Assembly (NCBI GenBank): GCA_027049035.1
Contig: JALTVI010000091.1
Location: 62,001-126,000, forward strand
Direction of reading: 5' to 3'
Source: Sulfurovum sp.
GTDB taxonomy: Bacteria; Campylobacterota; Campylobacteria; Campylobacterales; Sulfurovaceae
DNA length: 64,000 nt
The position numbers were made by a program, and so were the translations under genes. Shown here piece after piece: positions 25,863 through 34,710 of this stretch (positions are counted from its first letter, which is position 1; the number at the start of each line of letters is the position of its first letter). Under the pieces are notes generated by a model. That model saw only the letters and a program-made list of their open reading frames with translations. It had not been told where the DNA came from and did no database searches.

Positions 25863-26330
25863 ATGAATCTCTCTTTTTTACGCATACTTCTTTATGCAAC
25901 CCTGCTGCCGCTTACAGCCTCTGCTGCCGACAAAGACCCCTACAGCATGTTTCCCCAACCCTCCGAAAATCAGCAGCGCTATATTATTGAAGTACCCAAA
26001 CAGGATAATGAAGCGAACTACCGTCTGCAACTTTTTATCGGCAAGGAGCAGGTAGTGGACTGCAACCGGCATCTACTTTTTGGAAAGATAGAGCGCAGGG
26101 AGCTGAAAGGATGGGGGTACCACTACTATGTTGTCAGTGACCTTCGCAACGGTGCGCAAACGTTGATGCAGTGCCCACAACCGCCTCAAAAACGCTTTGT
26201 TTCAATGCAAAGTGACCTGCTGCGATACAACAGCCGTCTTGGCACCGTTATCTATATTCCGAAAGGGTATGAGGTGAGATACCGGATCTGGAAAACACAG
26301 GAAACTCTGCAACCGGCCCAGGTACATTGA
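25863..26330 (+). CDS. eco: ecotin, periplasmic serine-protease inhibitor
   Basis: The 155-residue protein has a signal peptide (residues 1-21, ending ASA). The mature part follows ecotin along its length: DCNRHLLFGKIERRELKGWG, YYVVSD, then the reactive loop TLMQCPQ with Met at P1 and its neighbouring Cys, and finally LRYNSRLGTVIYIPKGYEVRYRIWK cut in two motifs, LRYNSRL and VRYRIWK. The paired cysteines (in DCNRH and MQCP) match the ecotin disulfide. Ecotin dimers inhibit trypsin-fold proteases and protect bacteria from foreign proteases. It stands alone between a hairpin-rich gap and the malic enzyme gene. Confidence 0.93.
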   Translation: MNLSFLRILLYATLLPLTASAADKDPYSMFPQPSENQQRYIIEVPKQDNEANYRLQLFIGKEQVVDCNRHLLFGKIERRELKGWGYHYYVVSDLRNGAQTLMQCPQPPQKRFVSMQSDLLRYNSRLGTVIYIPKGYEVRYRIWKTQETLQPAQVH

Positions 26331-26464
26331 GTCAGTATACATGCGTCAAGGTAAAACAAGTGCCGCTAAAGTGTGTATAGGTGAAATGTGTAGACATTTT
26401 TGTGGCTAAACTCCTATCTTAGTTAGTGTATAATAGGGGAATCTAATTATCATAAAGGTTCATT

Positions 26465-27743
26465 ATGGGAAAAATTACAAAAGAGAAGGCACTGGAGTAT
26501 CATATCGGCGGAAAGATCGGGATTGACCTGACCAAACCCTGTGAAACACAGTATGAGCTTTCGTTGGCATATACCCCCGGTGTGGCAATACCGTGTGAAG
26601 AGATTGCAAAAGATGAAAACAAGGTGTTCGACTATACCAACAAGGGGAACCTGGTAGCGGTCGTCTCCGACGGTACGGCAGTACTCGGACTGGGGGATAT
26701 CGGGCCTATGGCGAGTAAGCCGGTCATGGAGGGGAAGTCGGTACTCTTCAAAAAATTCGCCGATGTTGATGCGTTTGATATCGAACTGGATGTGCACAGT
26801 ATTGAAGAGATAGTAGCGACCTGCAAGGCGATCGCACCGACATTCGGGGGAATCAACCTTGAAGATATCAAAGCGCCGAAGTGTTTCGAGATTGAGCGCA
26901 TTCTCAAAGATGAGCTGGATATTCCTGTCTTCCACGACGATCAGCATGGAACGGCCATCATCACGACAGCAGGACTGATGAACGTACTTGAACTGACAGG
27001 CAAAAAGGTCGATGAGATCAAGATTGTCATCAACGGGGCAGGAGCAGCGGGGATCAGCTGTGCGAAGATGTACCGTGCTTTGGGCGTGAAGAACATCATC
27101 ATGTGCGACTCCAAGGGGGTCATCTCCACTTCACGTGATGACCTGAACAAGTAATAAAGCAGAGTTTGCCGTCGATACGGAGCTCAAGACGCTGGAAGAT
27201 GCCATAGAGAATGCAGATATGTTCCTGGGCTTGAGTGTTGCGGGTGCCCTGAGCAAAGAAATGGTTGCAAAGATGGCGCCGGAGCCGGTCATTTTTGCAC
27301 TGGCCAACCCTGTACCGGAGATTCTTCCCGAAGAGGTGATGGAGGTCAGAGACGATGCCATCATTGCAACAGGACGTTCGGATTACCCTAACCAGACCAA
27401 CAATGTACTGGGATTTCCGTTCATCTTCAGAGGCGCGCTGGATGTACGTGCGCGCAAGATTACAGAGGGGATGAAGATGGCGGCAGCCGAAGCGCTTGCC
27501 GCACTGGCGAAAGAGCCGGTACCCTACTATGTCAAAGCGGCATACCACAATGAAAATATCGCTTACGGAAAGGAGCACATCATTCCGCTGCCGTTCAACA
27601 AAGAGGCACTTATTTGGGTTGCTTCAGCTGTTGCCAAAGCTGCGGTCGAAGAGGGTGTGGCACGTGTCGACAGTTTTGATTACAATGCCTACCGTGAACA
27701 GCTGCGCTGTCTCATCTACGGATGTCCGGAGGAGACAGAGTAG
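26465..27743 (+). pseudogene. NAD(P)-dependent malic enzyme, interrupted by a one-base frameshift
   Basis: Together the two reading frames encode a normal-length short malic enzyme (about 425 residues), which oxidatively decarboxylates malate to pyruvate. The first part (26465-27154) contains the substrate and metal region (SLAYTPGVAIPC, FHDDQHGTAI) and the Rossmann glycine motif (INGAGAAGISCAKM). It stops at TAA TAA after …RDDLNK. The frame continues one base later (27153 on: NKAEFAVDTELKTLED) through LANPVPEILPEEV to 27743. An extra base in TAATAAAGC explains the break. Because both halves are otherwise intact, this is either a very recent mutation or a sequencing error. Confidence 0.85.
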
Positions 27744-27746
27744 CCG

Positions 27747-29132
27747 ATGCAGCTGAAACGCTACCTTGACCTCTATGCACTGTTGCAGCAGGATCGCTCA
27801 AGCCGGCAGGAGCGGCGGGCATTTGGGCTTTCAGATGCGGCAAGAGGAAAAGAGGCGGCTGATCAGCTGCGTGCCTGGACAGAGGCACATCAATCTTTGC
27901 TTCCCCGTCCTTTGCTAAGTGAACAGGTAGAAGGTGTATTGTATCATGCAACATTGCTGCTTGGCATTGCGGCATTGCTGCTTGGTATTGTTACGGCTGC
28001 CGGATTGTTGAGCTATAGCGGGAAGGAGCCGGTAAATCTGGTTTACTTTCTTGCGGTGGCTGTGCTGCTGCCGCTTGTAACGATGCTGCTTTCTCTCATT
28101 GCCATGTTCCGTGCCAATCGGTCAAGGAACTTTCTCATCCATATCTCTCCTGCTTATTGGCTGACACGCATCATCGGTTTTTTTGATCGGAAAGGGAGCT
28201 TGACGTTTCATACCGTTCCGCTCAATCCCCTTATTCTCAACTGGATCATTATCCGACGTTCACAGCTCTTGGCACTGCTCTTTGCTATTGGCATGCTGCT
28301 TGCACTCCTTGGTGTCGTGGCGACACGCGACATCGCCTTTGCCTGGAGTACGACGCTGCAGATCGATGCGGCGCAGTTTCACGCCTTTGTCGAAACACTC
28401 GCTTTTCCCTGGAAAGCGTGGCTTCCCTCTGCCGTGCCCAGCCTGCCGCTTGTAGAGCAGAGCCACTACTTTCGGCTTGGGGGAGAGCTGAGTGATACGA
28501 TGGTGTCACATGCAGCAATGCTCGGGGCATGGTGGAAATTTCTTGCCATGGCGACCTTCGTCTATGCCATACTGCTGCGTTTTGGTATGTATCTGCTGGC
28601 GGGATGGGGGCTTTCCCGTGCCATACGCCGAAGCATGCCGGCGATTGACGGTGCGGATGTACTCCTGCGCGACATGAATGAACCGCTTGTTACCACGCAT
28701 CCCGATGAAAAAAGTCTCTCTTCCGATATGACACAGGAGAGTTTTTATCAACGAACGGATACAAAGCTGACACCTTCATACGATGCCATTGTGGGCTGGG
28801 CGACTCCGGAAGAGACACTGCTGTCTCTGTGTGACAGCTTTTCGGTTGCGGCATCAAAATGTATGGAAGCGGGAGGCAGCCGAACACTTGAAGAGGACCG
28901 TCATACACTGGAGGCACTTGGCGGAACGGTACTGCTGTTTGTCAAAGCATGGGAACCGCCGACCATGGAGTTTGCCGACTTTCTCGAAGCCGTTGCCAAA
29001 CATGTCTCAAAAGCGGTCGTCGTACCGGTGGGCACACCCAAAGAGGGATATGCGGCAAATGCACGCCATAAGGCTGTTTGGGAAAGGAAGCTCGCTTCAC
29101 TCGACTACCCCAATGTCTGGATGCTGCGATGA
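27747..29132 (+). CDS. DUF2868 family membrane protein
   Basis: The 461-residue protein has four hydrophobic segments (about residues 70-95, 105-130, 175-200, 265-290). An N-terminal soluble part with RSSRQERRAFG and a C-terminal cytoplasmic domain of about 150 residues flank them. The layout and its direct coupling to a DUF3482-type GTPase (ATGA overlap at 29129-29132) match the DUF2868/DUF3482 pair known from Pseudomonas and relatives. Function unknown; the GTPase probably acts at the membrane with it. Confidence 0.75.
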   Translation: MQLKRYLDLYALLQQDRSSRQERRAFGLSDAARGKEAADQLRAWTEAHQSLLPRPLLSEQVEGVLYHATLLLGIAALLLGIVTAAGLLSYSGKEPVNLVYFLAVAVLLPLVTMLLSLIAMFRANRSRNFLIHISPAYWLTRIIGFFDRKGSLTFHTVPLNPLILNWIIIRRSQLLALLFAIGMLLALLGVVATRDIAFAWSTTLQIDAAQFHAFVETLAFPWKAWLPSAVPSLPLVEQSHYFRLGGELSDTMVSHAAMLGAWWKFLAMATFVYAILLRFGMYLLAGWGLSRAIRRSMPAIDGADVLLRDMNEPLVTTHPDEKSLSSDMTQESFYQRTDTKLTPSYDAIVGWATPEETLLSLCDSFSVAASKCMEAGGSRTLEEDRHTLEALGGTVLLFVKAWEPPTMEFADFLEAVAKHVSKAVVVPVGTPKEGYAANARHKAVWERKLASLDYPNVWMLR

Positions 29133-30529
29133 GTCCTGCCGATTATCCTCGTTTTGCCGTTGTGGGCCACCCCAACAAGGGGAAGAGTTCCATTGTCGCA
29201 TCCCTGGCGATGGATGATGCCATTGCTATTTCCGATACACCGGGGACAACAACCCAAAAGGCGCGCTATCCTCTGAAAGTGGATGGGGAAACGCTCTACG
29301 AACTTATCGATACTCCCGGTTTTCAGCGTGCCAGAGGCGTGCTCGCCTGGCTGAAAGCACATGAGACAGATGCAAGCAGACGGCACGAAGCGGTGCATGC
29401 GTTTGTCAACACACATAAAGAGGATGCACGCTTTCACGACGAGATAGAGCTGCTGGAACCCATCATGGAGGGAGCGGGCATCATCTATGTCGTTGACGGC
29501 TCCAAACCCTACGGCGAAGAGTACGAGGCGGAGATGGAGATATTGCGCTGGACGGGGCAGCCCTCGATGGCGCTGATAAACCGCATAGACGAAGCCGATT
29601 ACACGCAGGAGTGGAAACAGGCACTAAGCGGCTACTTTCAAATGATACGCACTTACGATCCGATGCACGCGACACTTTCGCAGCACCTGAAGATTTTGGA
29701 GAGTATGGCGCAGCTTCGGGAGGAGTGGACAGCTCAGGTCAAAAACTCCATTGCACTCTTTGAACGCTATCATGCCATGATGCGTGAACGCAGTGCCGCT
29801 GCCATAGCGAAGCTGCTTTATCGTGCGCTCTCCCATGTCGAACGGCTTGTCCTGAAAGAGGGAGAAGAGGCAGAGGAAGCCAAAAAACGTCTTACGTCAC
29901 GCTACAAACAGCGGCTGCGCAGTTTTGAAGTGGAGACCCAAAAGCGCATCGAGTATATCTGGAACCATCAGCACCTCAAAAAACAGCAGGAGAATCTGAG
30001 GCTTGAGGGATTGGATCTCTTTTCAAAAGAGAGTGCTTCGGTATTCGGATTGACACGCAAGGAACTGCTGGTAACCGGTGCCAGCAGCGGAGCGGTAACG
30101 GGAGCAGGCATTGACCTTGCATTTGCGGGGCACACCTTTTTTGCCGGCGGTATCATCGGTGCGGTGGTTGGGGGTGTGGGCGCCTACCTGGCGTTCAACG
30201 AACTGGCAGACATCGAGGTGCTTGGCAAAAAGATAGGCAGACGTACCTTGCAGATGGGGCCGATGCAGAATCGCAACTTCCCCTACATTCTTCTGGGGCG
30301 TGCACTCTTTCATACGATGCATGTCGCACAGCTCTCGCATGCGGTGCGCCAGAGTGTCAACTTCGAAATGGATGAGAATTTCAGGCAGCAGTGGCTTACC
30401 GATGCGCGCCGAAAGCAGCTTGAGAAGTACCACAAGCAGTTCCGTCAGGCAAAGAAAACAGATGAAAAGGTGCTTATAGAATATGAAGCGCTGATTTTGG
30501 AAATACTTGATGGGTTGTTAGCATCGTAA
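29129..30529 (+). CDS. GTPase with DUF3482 C-terminal region
   Basis: The 466-residue Era/TrmE-like GTPase has G1 GHPNKGKSS (residues 12-20), a G2 Thr in TPGTTTQ, G3 DTPG and G4 NRID. A long helical region follows (about 200-310), then a glycine-rich hydrophobic hairpin (GAVTGAGIDLAFAGHTFFAG and GAVVGGVGAYLAF) that could insert into the membrane, as in dynamin-like or DUF3482 proteins. It overlaps the DUF2868 gene by 4 bp and the next small gene by 1 bp, so the three form one translationally coupled unit. Confidence 0.8.
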   Translation: MSPADYPRFAVVGHPNKGKSSIVASLAMDDAIAISDTPGTTTQKARYPLKVDGETLYELIDTPGFQRARGVLAWLKAHETDASRRHEAVHAFVNTHKEDARFHDEIELLEPIMEGAGIIYVVDGSKPYGEEYEAEMEILRWTGQPSMALINRIDEADYTQEWKQALSGYFQMIRTYDPMHATLSQHLKILESMAQLREEWTAQVKNSIALFERYHAMMRERSAAAIAKLLYRALSHVERLVLKEGEEAEEAKKRLTSRYKQRLRSFEVETQKRIEYIWNHQHLKKQQENLRLEGLDLFSKESASVFGLTRKELLVTGASSGAVTGAGIDLAFAGHTFFAGGIIGAVVGGVGAYLAFNELADIEVLGKKIGRRTLQMGPMQNRNFPYILLGRALFHTMHVAQLSHAVRQSVNFEMDENFRQQWLTDARRKQLEKYHKQFRQAKKTDEKVLIEYEALILEILDGLLAS

Positions 30530-30846
30530 TGAGAAGCAAGATAGGGCGTCTGAGAGTCTTTGCAAGACGGATGGGACGGGGTGTTTCCATTGAGTGGCAG
30601 GAGACCAAAGAGATTCCGATACTTCTATACCGAAGAGAGTTCAAAAAAGCCGGAGAGCAGGTGCTCGACCTCTGTAAGATGGCGGGATTGGCAACGATAT
30701 GGGTCATCCCAGGCGGTGCTGTGATTACTGCAGTCATTGTCAAAGTATCGCACAGGGCAAGACCCAGTGCCTTTCGGCCGAAATCCGAAGAGCGCTTAGA
30801 GGAGCCTGTCAAGAAGTGTGAGAAGCAGGGCGGCAAGCACACCTGA
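30529..30846 (+). CDS. small LETM1-like membrane protein (weak resemblance)
   Basis: The 105-residue basic protein has one hydrophobic segment (residues 48-70, MAGLATIWVIPGGAVITAVIV). The short stretch IPGGAVI…RPSAFRP resembles the L-P-G-G…P-S-x-F pattern of small bacterial LETM1-like proteins. That resemblance is by eye and weak. It is coupled to the GTPase gene (TAATG overlap) and overlaps the convergent pgpA gene by 51 bp at the 3' end. Function unknown. Confidence 0.5.
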   Translation: MRSKIGRLRVFARRMGRGVSIEWQETKEIPILLYRREFKKAGEQVLDLCKMAGLATIWVIPGGAVITAVIVKVSHRARPSAFRPKSEERLEEPVKKCEKQGGKHT

Positions 30847-31275
30847 CGCGATACCGGCAAGGATGTCTGCCAAAACGATGCCGAGACCGCCTTTGAGCTC
30901 CCTGTCCATCCATCCGATGGTGGAGGGTTTTTTCGCTTCGAAGCCCAAAAAGGCAAGGTAGGTCAGCAGCAGTGCCAACGGCTGGGCATAGGGCAGTTGC
31001 AGGGAGGCAGCGACAGAGAGGGCAATCATCATCGCAAACCATATGCCTACCGCTTTGTCGATGGTGACAGCGGCAGCATCTCCTCCGTTTACAACAAACT
31101 TCCCGCTCTCAAATACGGCAATGATCGAAAGTACGAACGCCAGCATGAAGAGTGTCTGCATACCGGCAGTGTAGACGATGGCTGTACCCAGCACAAGTGC
31201 CAGCAAAGAGCCGGCTGCTTCGGCATAACGGCCGAGATTTCCCGTGCTCAAAAATGTAAGAAAGAGTTTCTGCAT
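30796..31275 (-). CDS. pgpA: phosphatidylglycerophosphatase A homologue
   Basis: The 159-residue membrane protein is aligned by eye with PgpA: STGNLGRYAEAAGSLLAL at the start, TIDKAVGIWFAMM in the middle, and MDRELKGGLGIVLADILAG near the end. PgpA removes phosphate from phosphatidylglycerophosphate to make phosphatidylglycerol. Two usually acidic positions differ: the D-E of the middle motif is D-K, and the D-D of the last motif is A-D. It is the last gene of the ispDF, regulator, sat-like, pgpA operon, the same order I recall in C. jejuni (Cj1607-Cj1610). Confidence 0.8.
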   Translation of the reverse strand: MQKLFLTFLSTGNLGRYAEAAGSLLALVLGTAIVYTAGMQTLFMLAFVLSIIAVFESGKFVVNGGDAAAVTIDKAVGIWFAMMIALSVAASLQLPYAQPLALLLTYLAFLGFEAKKPSTIGWMDRELKGGLGIVLADILAGIASGVLAALLLTLLDRLL

Positions 31276-31284
31276 GGGTTTCCT

Positions 31285-32466
31285 TTATGTCAGCGACGAG
31301 GTCTGGTAGAGTTCGGCCAGCTTCAGGTAGAACTGCTCTTCGCTCTGCTGTTCGAGCAGGCCGGAGCCCGGCATCAGGGAGTAGTGCATCTCCTGAAGAT
31401 TTTCAAAGCGCTCGGGGAAGAGTGATGCCAGAATGTTGGCTGAAACCTCTTTTCGTACCAGAATGGAAGGCGGGATAAGGCCGCTTTGAATCAGTTTCAT
31501 AATCGAGTCGCTGTGGTAGTGTACATGGTGGTGCTGTCCGTGAGGGCAGGTGGTGGTACTTACCAGTGTTTTGCAGGTATCGCAGTAGACATATTCGTCT
31601 ACCGTTTTGATATTGATGTCGATATTCTTGCAGTGATCGAAGACCGAGTTGAGACGGTTCTGATCATAATAGAGCCCAAGGCCGCCGTGGTTCTTGCCCA
31701 CGACAAGCTGGTGGCAGCCGTAGTTTTTGGCAAGCAGCGCATCGAGGATGAGTTCGTTGTAGCCCGCGAAGATGTAGGTGTTTTCAAAGGGGATGATGAG
31801 CACCTTGTTGCGCGGGATGAAGTTGTCGATGAAACGGCTGAGTGCCTTGTGTCGGATATCGTAGCGCAATCCCTCGTTCGTAAATGGTTTTCTGAGAAAG
31901 ATCACCAGCAGATCCGAGTCTGTGATCGCCTGTCGTATCATGCGTTCGTGGGCACGGTTAAGCGGATTGGCGGCAATCATCATCGACGTGACGAACTTCG
32001 CACCGGTACGGGTAATCATCTGTTTGATGCGCTTGATATTATCCTCAATAAGAGGGTATTCGACATGGTAGGGACCGGAGACAGCGATCTCTCCCAGTCT
32101 GGAGGTGGTGTTCTTTACTCCCGGATGAGAGGGGTCGCAGGTACCGTAGATGTTCTGAAGACGCTGTTTGGGGTCGATGGGAAAGGTCTCTTCTACCGTG
32201 AGTTCACCAACCTTTTTGTCTTCGTTGATAAGGTCGACAATTTCACCCTTTTTGAGTGTTTCAAGTACCGCTTTGTTCTTTTTACCTTTGGGGGCGAGTA
32301 CGAAGGCGAAGGGGAAGGGAACTCCTTTGTAGAATTGTGTTTTGTCCACCTCTCTGGCTTCGGTTTTGTTCATCAGCCCCTCAACGGGGGAGATGAGCCC
32401 TGCCTGTACCAGTGCAAGGGTTGAGAGGGCTTCGGTATCGATATAGAGTGATTTGTGTGCTGGCAT
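31285..32466 (-). CDS. sulfate adenylyltransferase-like protein with altered active-site motif
   Basis: The 393-residue protein follows ATP sulfurylase over its whole length: a PUA-like N-terminal domain, then a nucleotidyltransferase core with NPLNRAHE, VGKNHGGLG and a zinc site (CDTCKT plus TCPHGQHHH). Canonical enzymes have Q-T-R-N-P-x-H-R-A-H-E; here the stretch reads I-A-A-N-P-L-N-R-A-H-E. The Gln, Arg and first His that contact sulfate and ATP are missing. I recall a homologue in C. jejuni (Cj1609), which does not assimilate sulfate. It may have another substrate or be a regulator; real ATP sulfurylase activity is doubtful. Confidence 0.75.
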   Translation of the reverse strand: MPAHKSLYIDTEALSTLALVQAGLISPVEGLMNKTEAREVDKTQFYKGVPFPFAFVLAPKGKKNKAVLETLKKGEIVDLINEDKKVGELTVEETFPIDPKQRLQNIYGTCDPSHPGVKNTTSRLGEIAVSGPYHVEYPLIEDNIKRIKQMITRTGAKFVTSMMIAANPLNRAHERMIRQAITDSDLLVIFLRKPFTNEGLRYDIRHKALSRFIDNFIPRNKVLIIPFENTYIFAGYNELILDALLAKNYGCHQLVVGKNHGGLGLYYDQNRLNSVFDHCKNIDINIKTVDEYVYCDTCKTLVSTTTCPHGQHHHVHYHSDSIMKLIQSGLIPPSILVRKEVSANILASLFPERFENLQEMHYSLMPGSGLLEQQSEEQFYLKLAELYQTSSLT

Positions 32467-32483
32467 ATATTATCCTTTCATCC

Positions 32484-33365
32484 CTATTTCTTTTTAAACA
32501 GACCGTATTTTTTACGCTTCTCCCAGAGGCTCTTGCGCGAGATGCCAAGCTTTTTGCTAAGCTCCGTGTCGGGGAACTTGTATTGGAAGCTGTTGACGAT
32601 GAACTTGACGTAGTCGTCGATGGTAAGAATCTCGTTCTGGTCGTAGAGTTTGGAGTCGGTGTTGAGTTCTATGGTGTTGAAGTCGCTCTCAAGCTCCGAG
32701 GTTGTTGAGAGGATGAAGTCGTACTTTTTAAGCTCATCGAGCAGAAACTCCCTGTCGGCTTTTTTAAGTGTATGTATCTCTGTGATATAAAGCAGTGATT
32801 TGGGACTTGCCTGCTCGAGCTTCTCTTTCCACTCCTTGTTACCAAGGGGAATGAAGGTCAGCAGACGGTCGTTCTTGTGTGCATATTCGAAAACCACCTT
32901 GTCCGCAAGCCGCTGATAGTTGGTTTGAATGATCAGCGGCGTGGAGATGGAGTCAACATCGAAATCGGTCTCTATCTCCTTGAGGAGATTTTCCATATAC
33001 TCCTGGTAGAGCCGGGTGTGCTTTTTGAGCTCCTGATACTCCTGGTAGTGCTCGATTTTGCGCAGCAGCTCTTCAATCATGAAAGGCTTGACGATGTAGT
33101 CTTTGGCACCCAGTTTCAGCGGTTCACCTACTGTATCGTTGTTGATATAGCTGACCATCAGAATGATGATCTTGTCCTTGAATTGGGTAATGAGCGGTGC
33201 GACGTTCTGTCCGGGCAGGTTGGTTGAGAGCAGATAGACATCGCCGTTGCTGGCCATAGCCTCCTTAATGGAGCTGTAAATCTCCGTTTCAAAACCGTTT
33301 TCGGCAAGTTTTGCAGCGATGCTTTGTGCCAGATAGAGTTCGTTTTCTACAATAATAATTTTCAT
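32484..33365 (-). CDS. degenerate NtrC-like regulator (pseudo-receiver plus Fis-type HTH)
   Basis: The 293-residue protein begins with a CheY-like fold (IIIVENELYLA, MVSYINN, YIVKPF). The phospho-acceptor position holds Ser47 (YLLSTNLPG) instead of Asp. The central region (about 135-235) resembles a sigma-54 AAA+ domain (STPLIIQ, LLYITEIHTL, FILSTTSEL) but lacks Walker A and the GAFTGA loop. A Fis-type helix-turn-helix ends it (ELSKKLGISRKSLWEKRKKYGL in part). It can probably bind DNA, but cannot be phosphorylated or hydrolyse ATP in the usual way. The ATG overlaps the ispDF stop by 4 bp; sat-like follows. Confidence 0.8.
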   Translation of the reverse strand: MKIIIVENELYLAQSIAAKLAENGFETEIYSSIKEAMASNGDVYLLSTNLPGQNVAPLITQFKDKIIILMVSYINNDTVGEPLKLGAKDYIVKPFMIEELLRKIEHYQEYQELKKHTRLYQEYMENLLKEIETDFDVDSISTPLIIQTNYQRLADKVVFEYAHKNDRLLTFIPLGNKEWKEKLEQASPKSLLYITEIHTLKKADREFLLDELKKYDFILSTTSELESDFNTIELNTDSKLYDQNEILTIDDYVKFIVNSFQYKFPDTELSKKLGISRKSLWEKRKKYGLFKKK

Positions 33366-34501
33366 GATAGGGTTCCGTTAAGTGATTTTTTCCAGTTGAA
33401 ATAGGTCAGGGTCGCTACGGCATGGACCGTAACCCCCTCTTTGCGTCCGACAAATCCCATCTTTTCAGCTGTCGTGGCTTTTATGTTGACCCTGTTGGGT
33501 GCAATACCAAGAAGTCCGGCCAGCGTTGTGCGCATCTGCGCCTTGTAGGGCAGCAGGCGCGGAGCCTGGGCAAGAATGGTCATATCGACATTGCCGATGG
33601 CAAAACCGTAGGCGCGAATACGCGAGACGGTATCTTCAAACAGCTTTGTCGAGTCCGCACCGGCGTAGGCTGCTTCAGTGTCAGGGTAGAGTTCGCCGAT
33701 ATCTCCCATACCCGCTGCACCCAGCAGCGCGTCGATAAGTGCGTGTATCGCGACATCGCCGTCGCTGTGGGCTTTGAAGCCGTAGTCCACATCGATGCTT
33801 ACCCCGCAGAGCTTCATCTCTTTCCCTGCCTCAAACGGGTGGATATCGATGCCAAAGCCTGTCAGCGTACGTGAAGCGGGTGCTTCGATGCAGGGGAGCT
33901 TGTCGAGGTCTTCGATGCGTGTGAGCTTGTGTGCCAGGGGCGAACCCTCCACAAAGGCGACACTGCCGCCCATGGCGGCAATGGCCGAACTATCGTCGGT
34001 AAAGAGCGTTTCGGTTGCAAGCGCCTTGCGCAGCAGATCGGTACGGCTTAGCTGCGGTGTCTGGATAATGCGCACCTTTTCACGGTCGATGGGCACGTTG
34101 TCCATATAGAGCGTGTCATTAACCGGAAGCACGGGGACAATGCAGTCTGCACTGCCGGCAGCATCGAGAATGCGTGTTACCATAGTCTCCGGTACGCAGC
34201 AGCGGGCGATGTCACTGACAAGCACGTAAGGGGTTTCCACGGCGTCCAGTGCGTTGTGCAGCGAAGCCTGCCTGCTGTCACCGCCGGTAACGTAATGGAA
34301 CGGGGCGAAGTGTTTCATGTAGGCCGTCTCTTCGGCAGTCGAGACAACGATGATCTTCGCAAACATCCCCATAGCGGCGAAGCGTTCGGCTACAGCAAGC
34401 CAGAGCGGCTGCTCACCACTGTAGAGCCACTGTTTCTTAACACTACTTTTAAAACGGGACGAGCTGCCTGCACCAAGCAGTACAAGGGTCGTTTCACTCA
34501 A
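33362..34501 (-). CDS. ispDF: bifunctional IspD/IspF of the MEP isoprenoid pathway
   Basis: The 379-residue fusion has IspD in residues 1-210 (MEP cytidylyltransferase; LLGAGSSSRFKSSVKKQWL is the CTP loop) and IspF in residues 220-379 (2-C-methyl-D-erythritol 2,4-cyclodiphosphate synthase). The IspF metal site GFGIDIHPFE and AHSDGDVAIHALIDALLGA are intact. Fused IspDF is typical of alpha- and epsilonproteobacteria. It heads the minus-strand operon and is divergent from mrp. Confidence 0.95.
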   Translation of the reverse strand: MSETTLVLLGAGSSSRFKSSVKKQWLYSGEQPLWLAVAERFAAMGMFAKIIVVSTAEETAYMKHFAPFHYVTGGDSRQASLHNALDAVETPYVLVSDIARCCVPETMVTRILDAAGSADCIVPVLPVNDTLYMDNVPIDREKVRIIQTPQLSRTDLLRKALATETLFTDDSSAIAAMGGSVAFVEGSPLAHKLTRIEDLDKLPCIEAPASRTLTGFGIDIHPFEAGKEMKLCGVSIDVDYGFKAHSDGDVAIHALIDALLGAAGMGDIGELYPDTEAAYAGADSTKLFEDTVSRIRAYGFAIGNVDMTILAQAPRLLPYKAQMRTTLAGLLGIAPNRVNIKATTAEKMGFVGRKEGVTVHAVATLTYFNWKKSLNGTLS

Positions 34502-34710
34502 TATATACCTCTTTGTGTGTCAAATTGTAACGGATTATACTCCCAGCTAGCTTGATAGTTTCTTTAATACACATATGATGCTATTTTATACCCAAAACAG
34601 GCACATTTAAAAAATAGGAGGAAATTTCTCCTAGTTATGCTTAAATTCAACCTCATTTAAGATTGGAGTGGTATAACTCAGGTATCAAATTTCTATTGAG
34701 GAGTCAGTAT

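Noticed and set aside
27140-27165. programmed frameshift in the malic enzyme
   Set aside because: There is no slippery heptamer, no stimulating structure obvious by eye, and two stop codons in a row; a mutation or sequence error is simpler.
31486-32424. 312-codon plus-strand frame
   Set aside because: Antisense to the Sat-like gene, which has clear family similarity and a good start.
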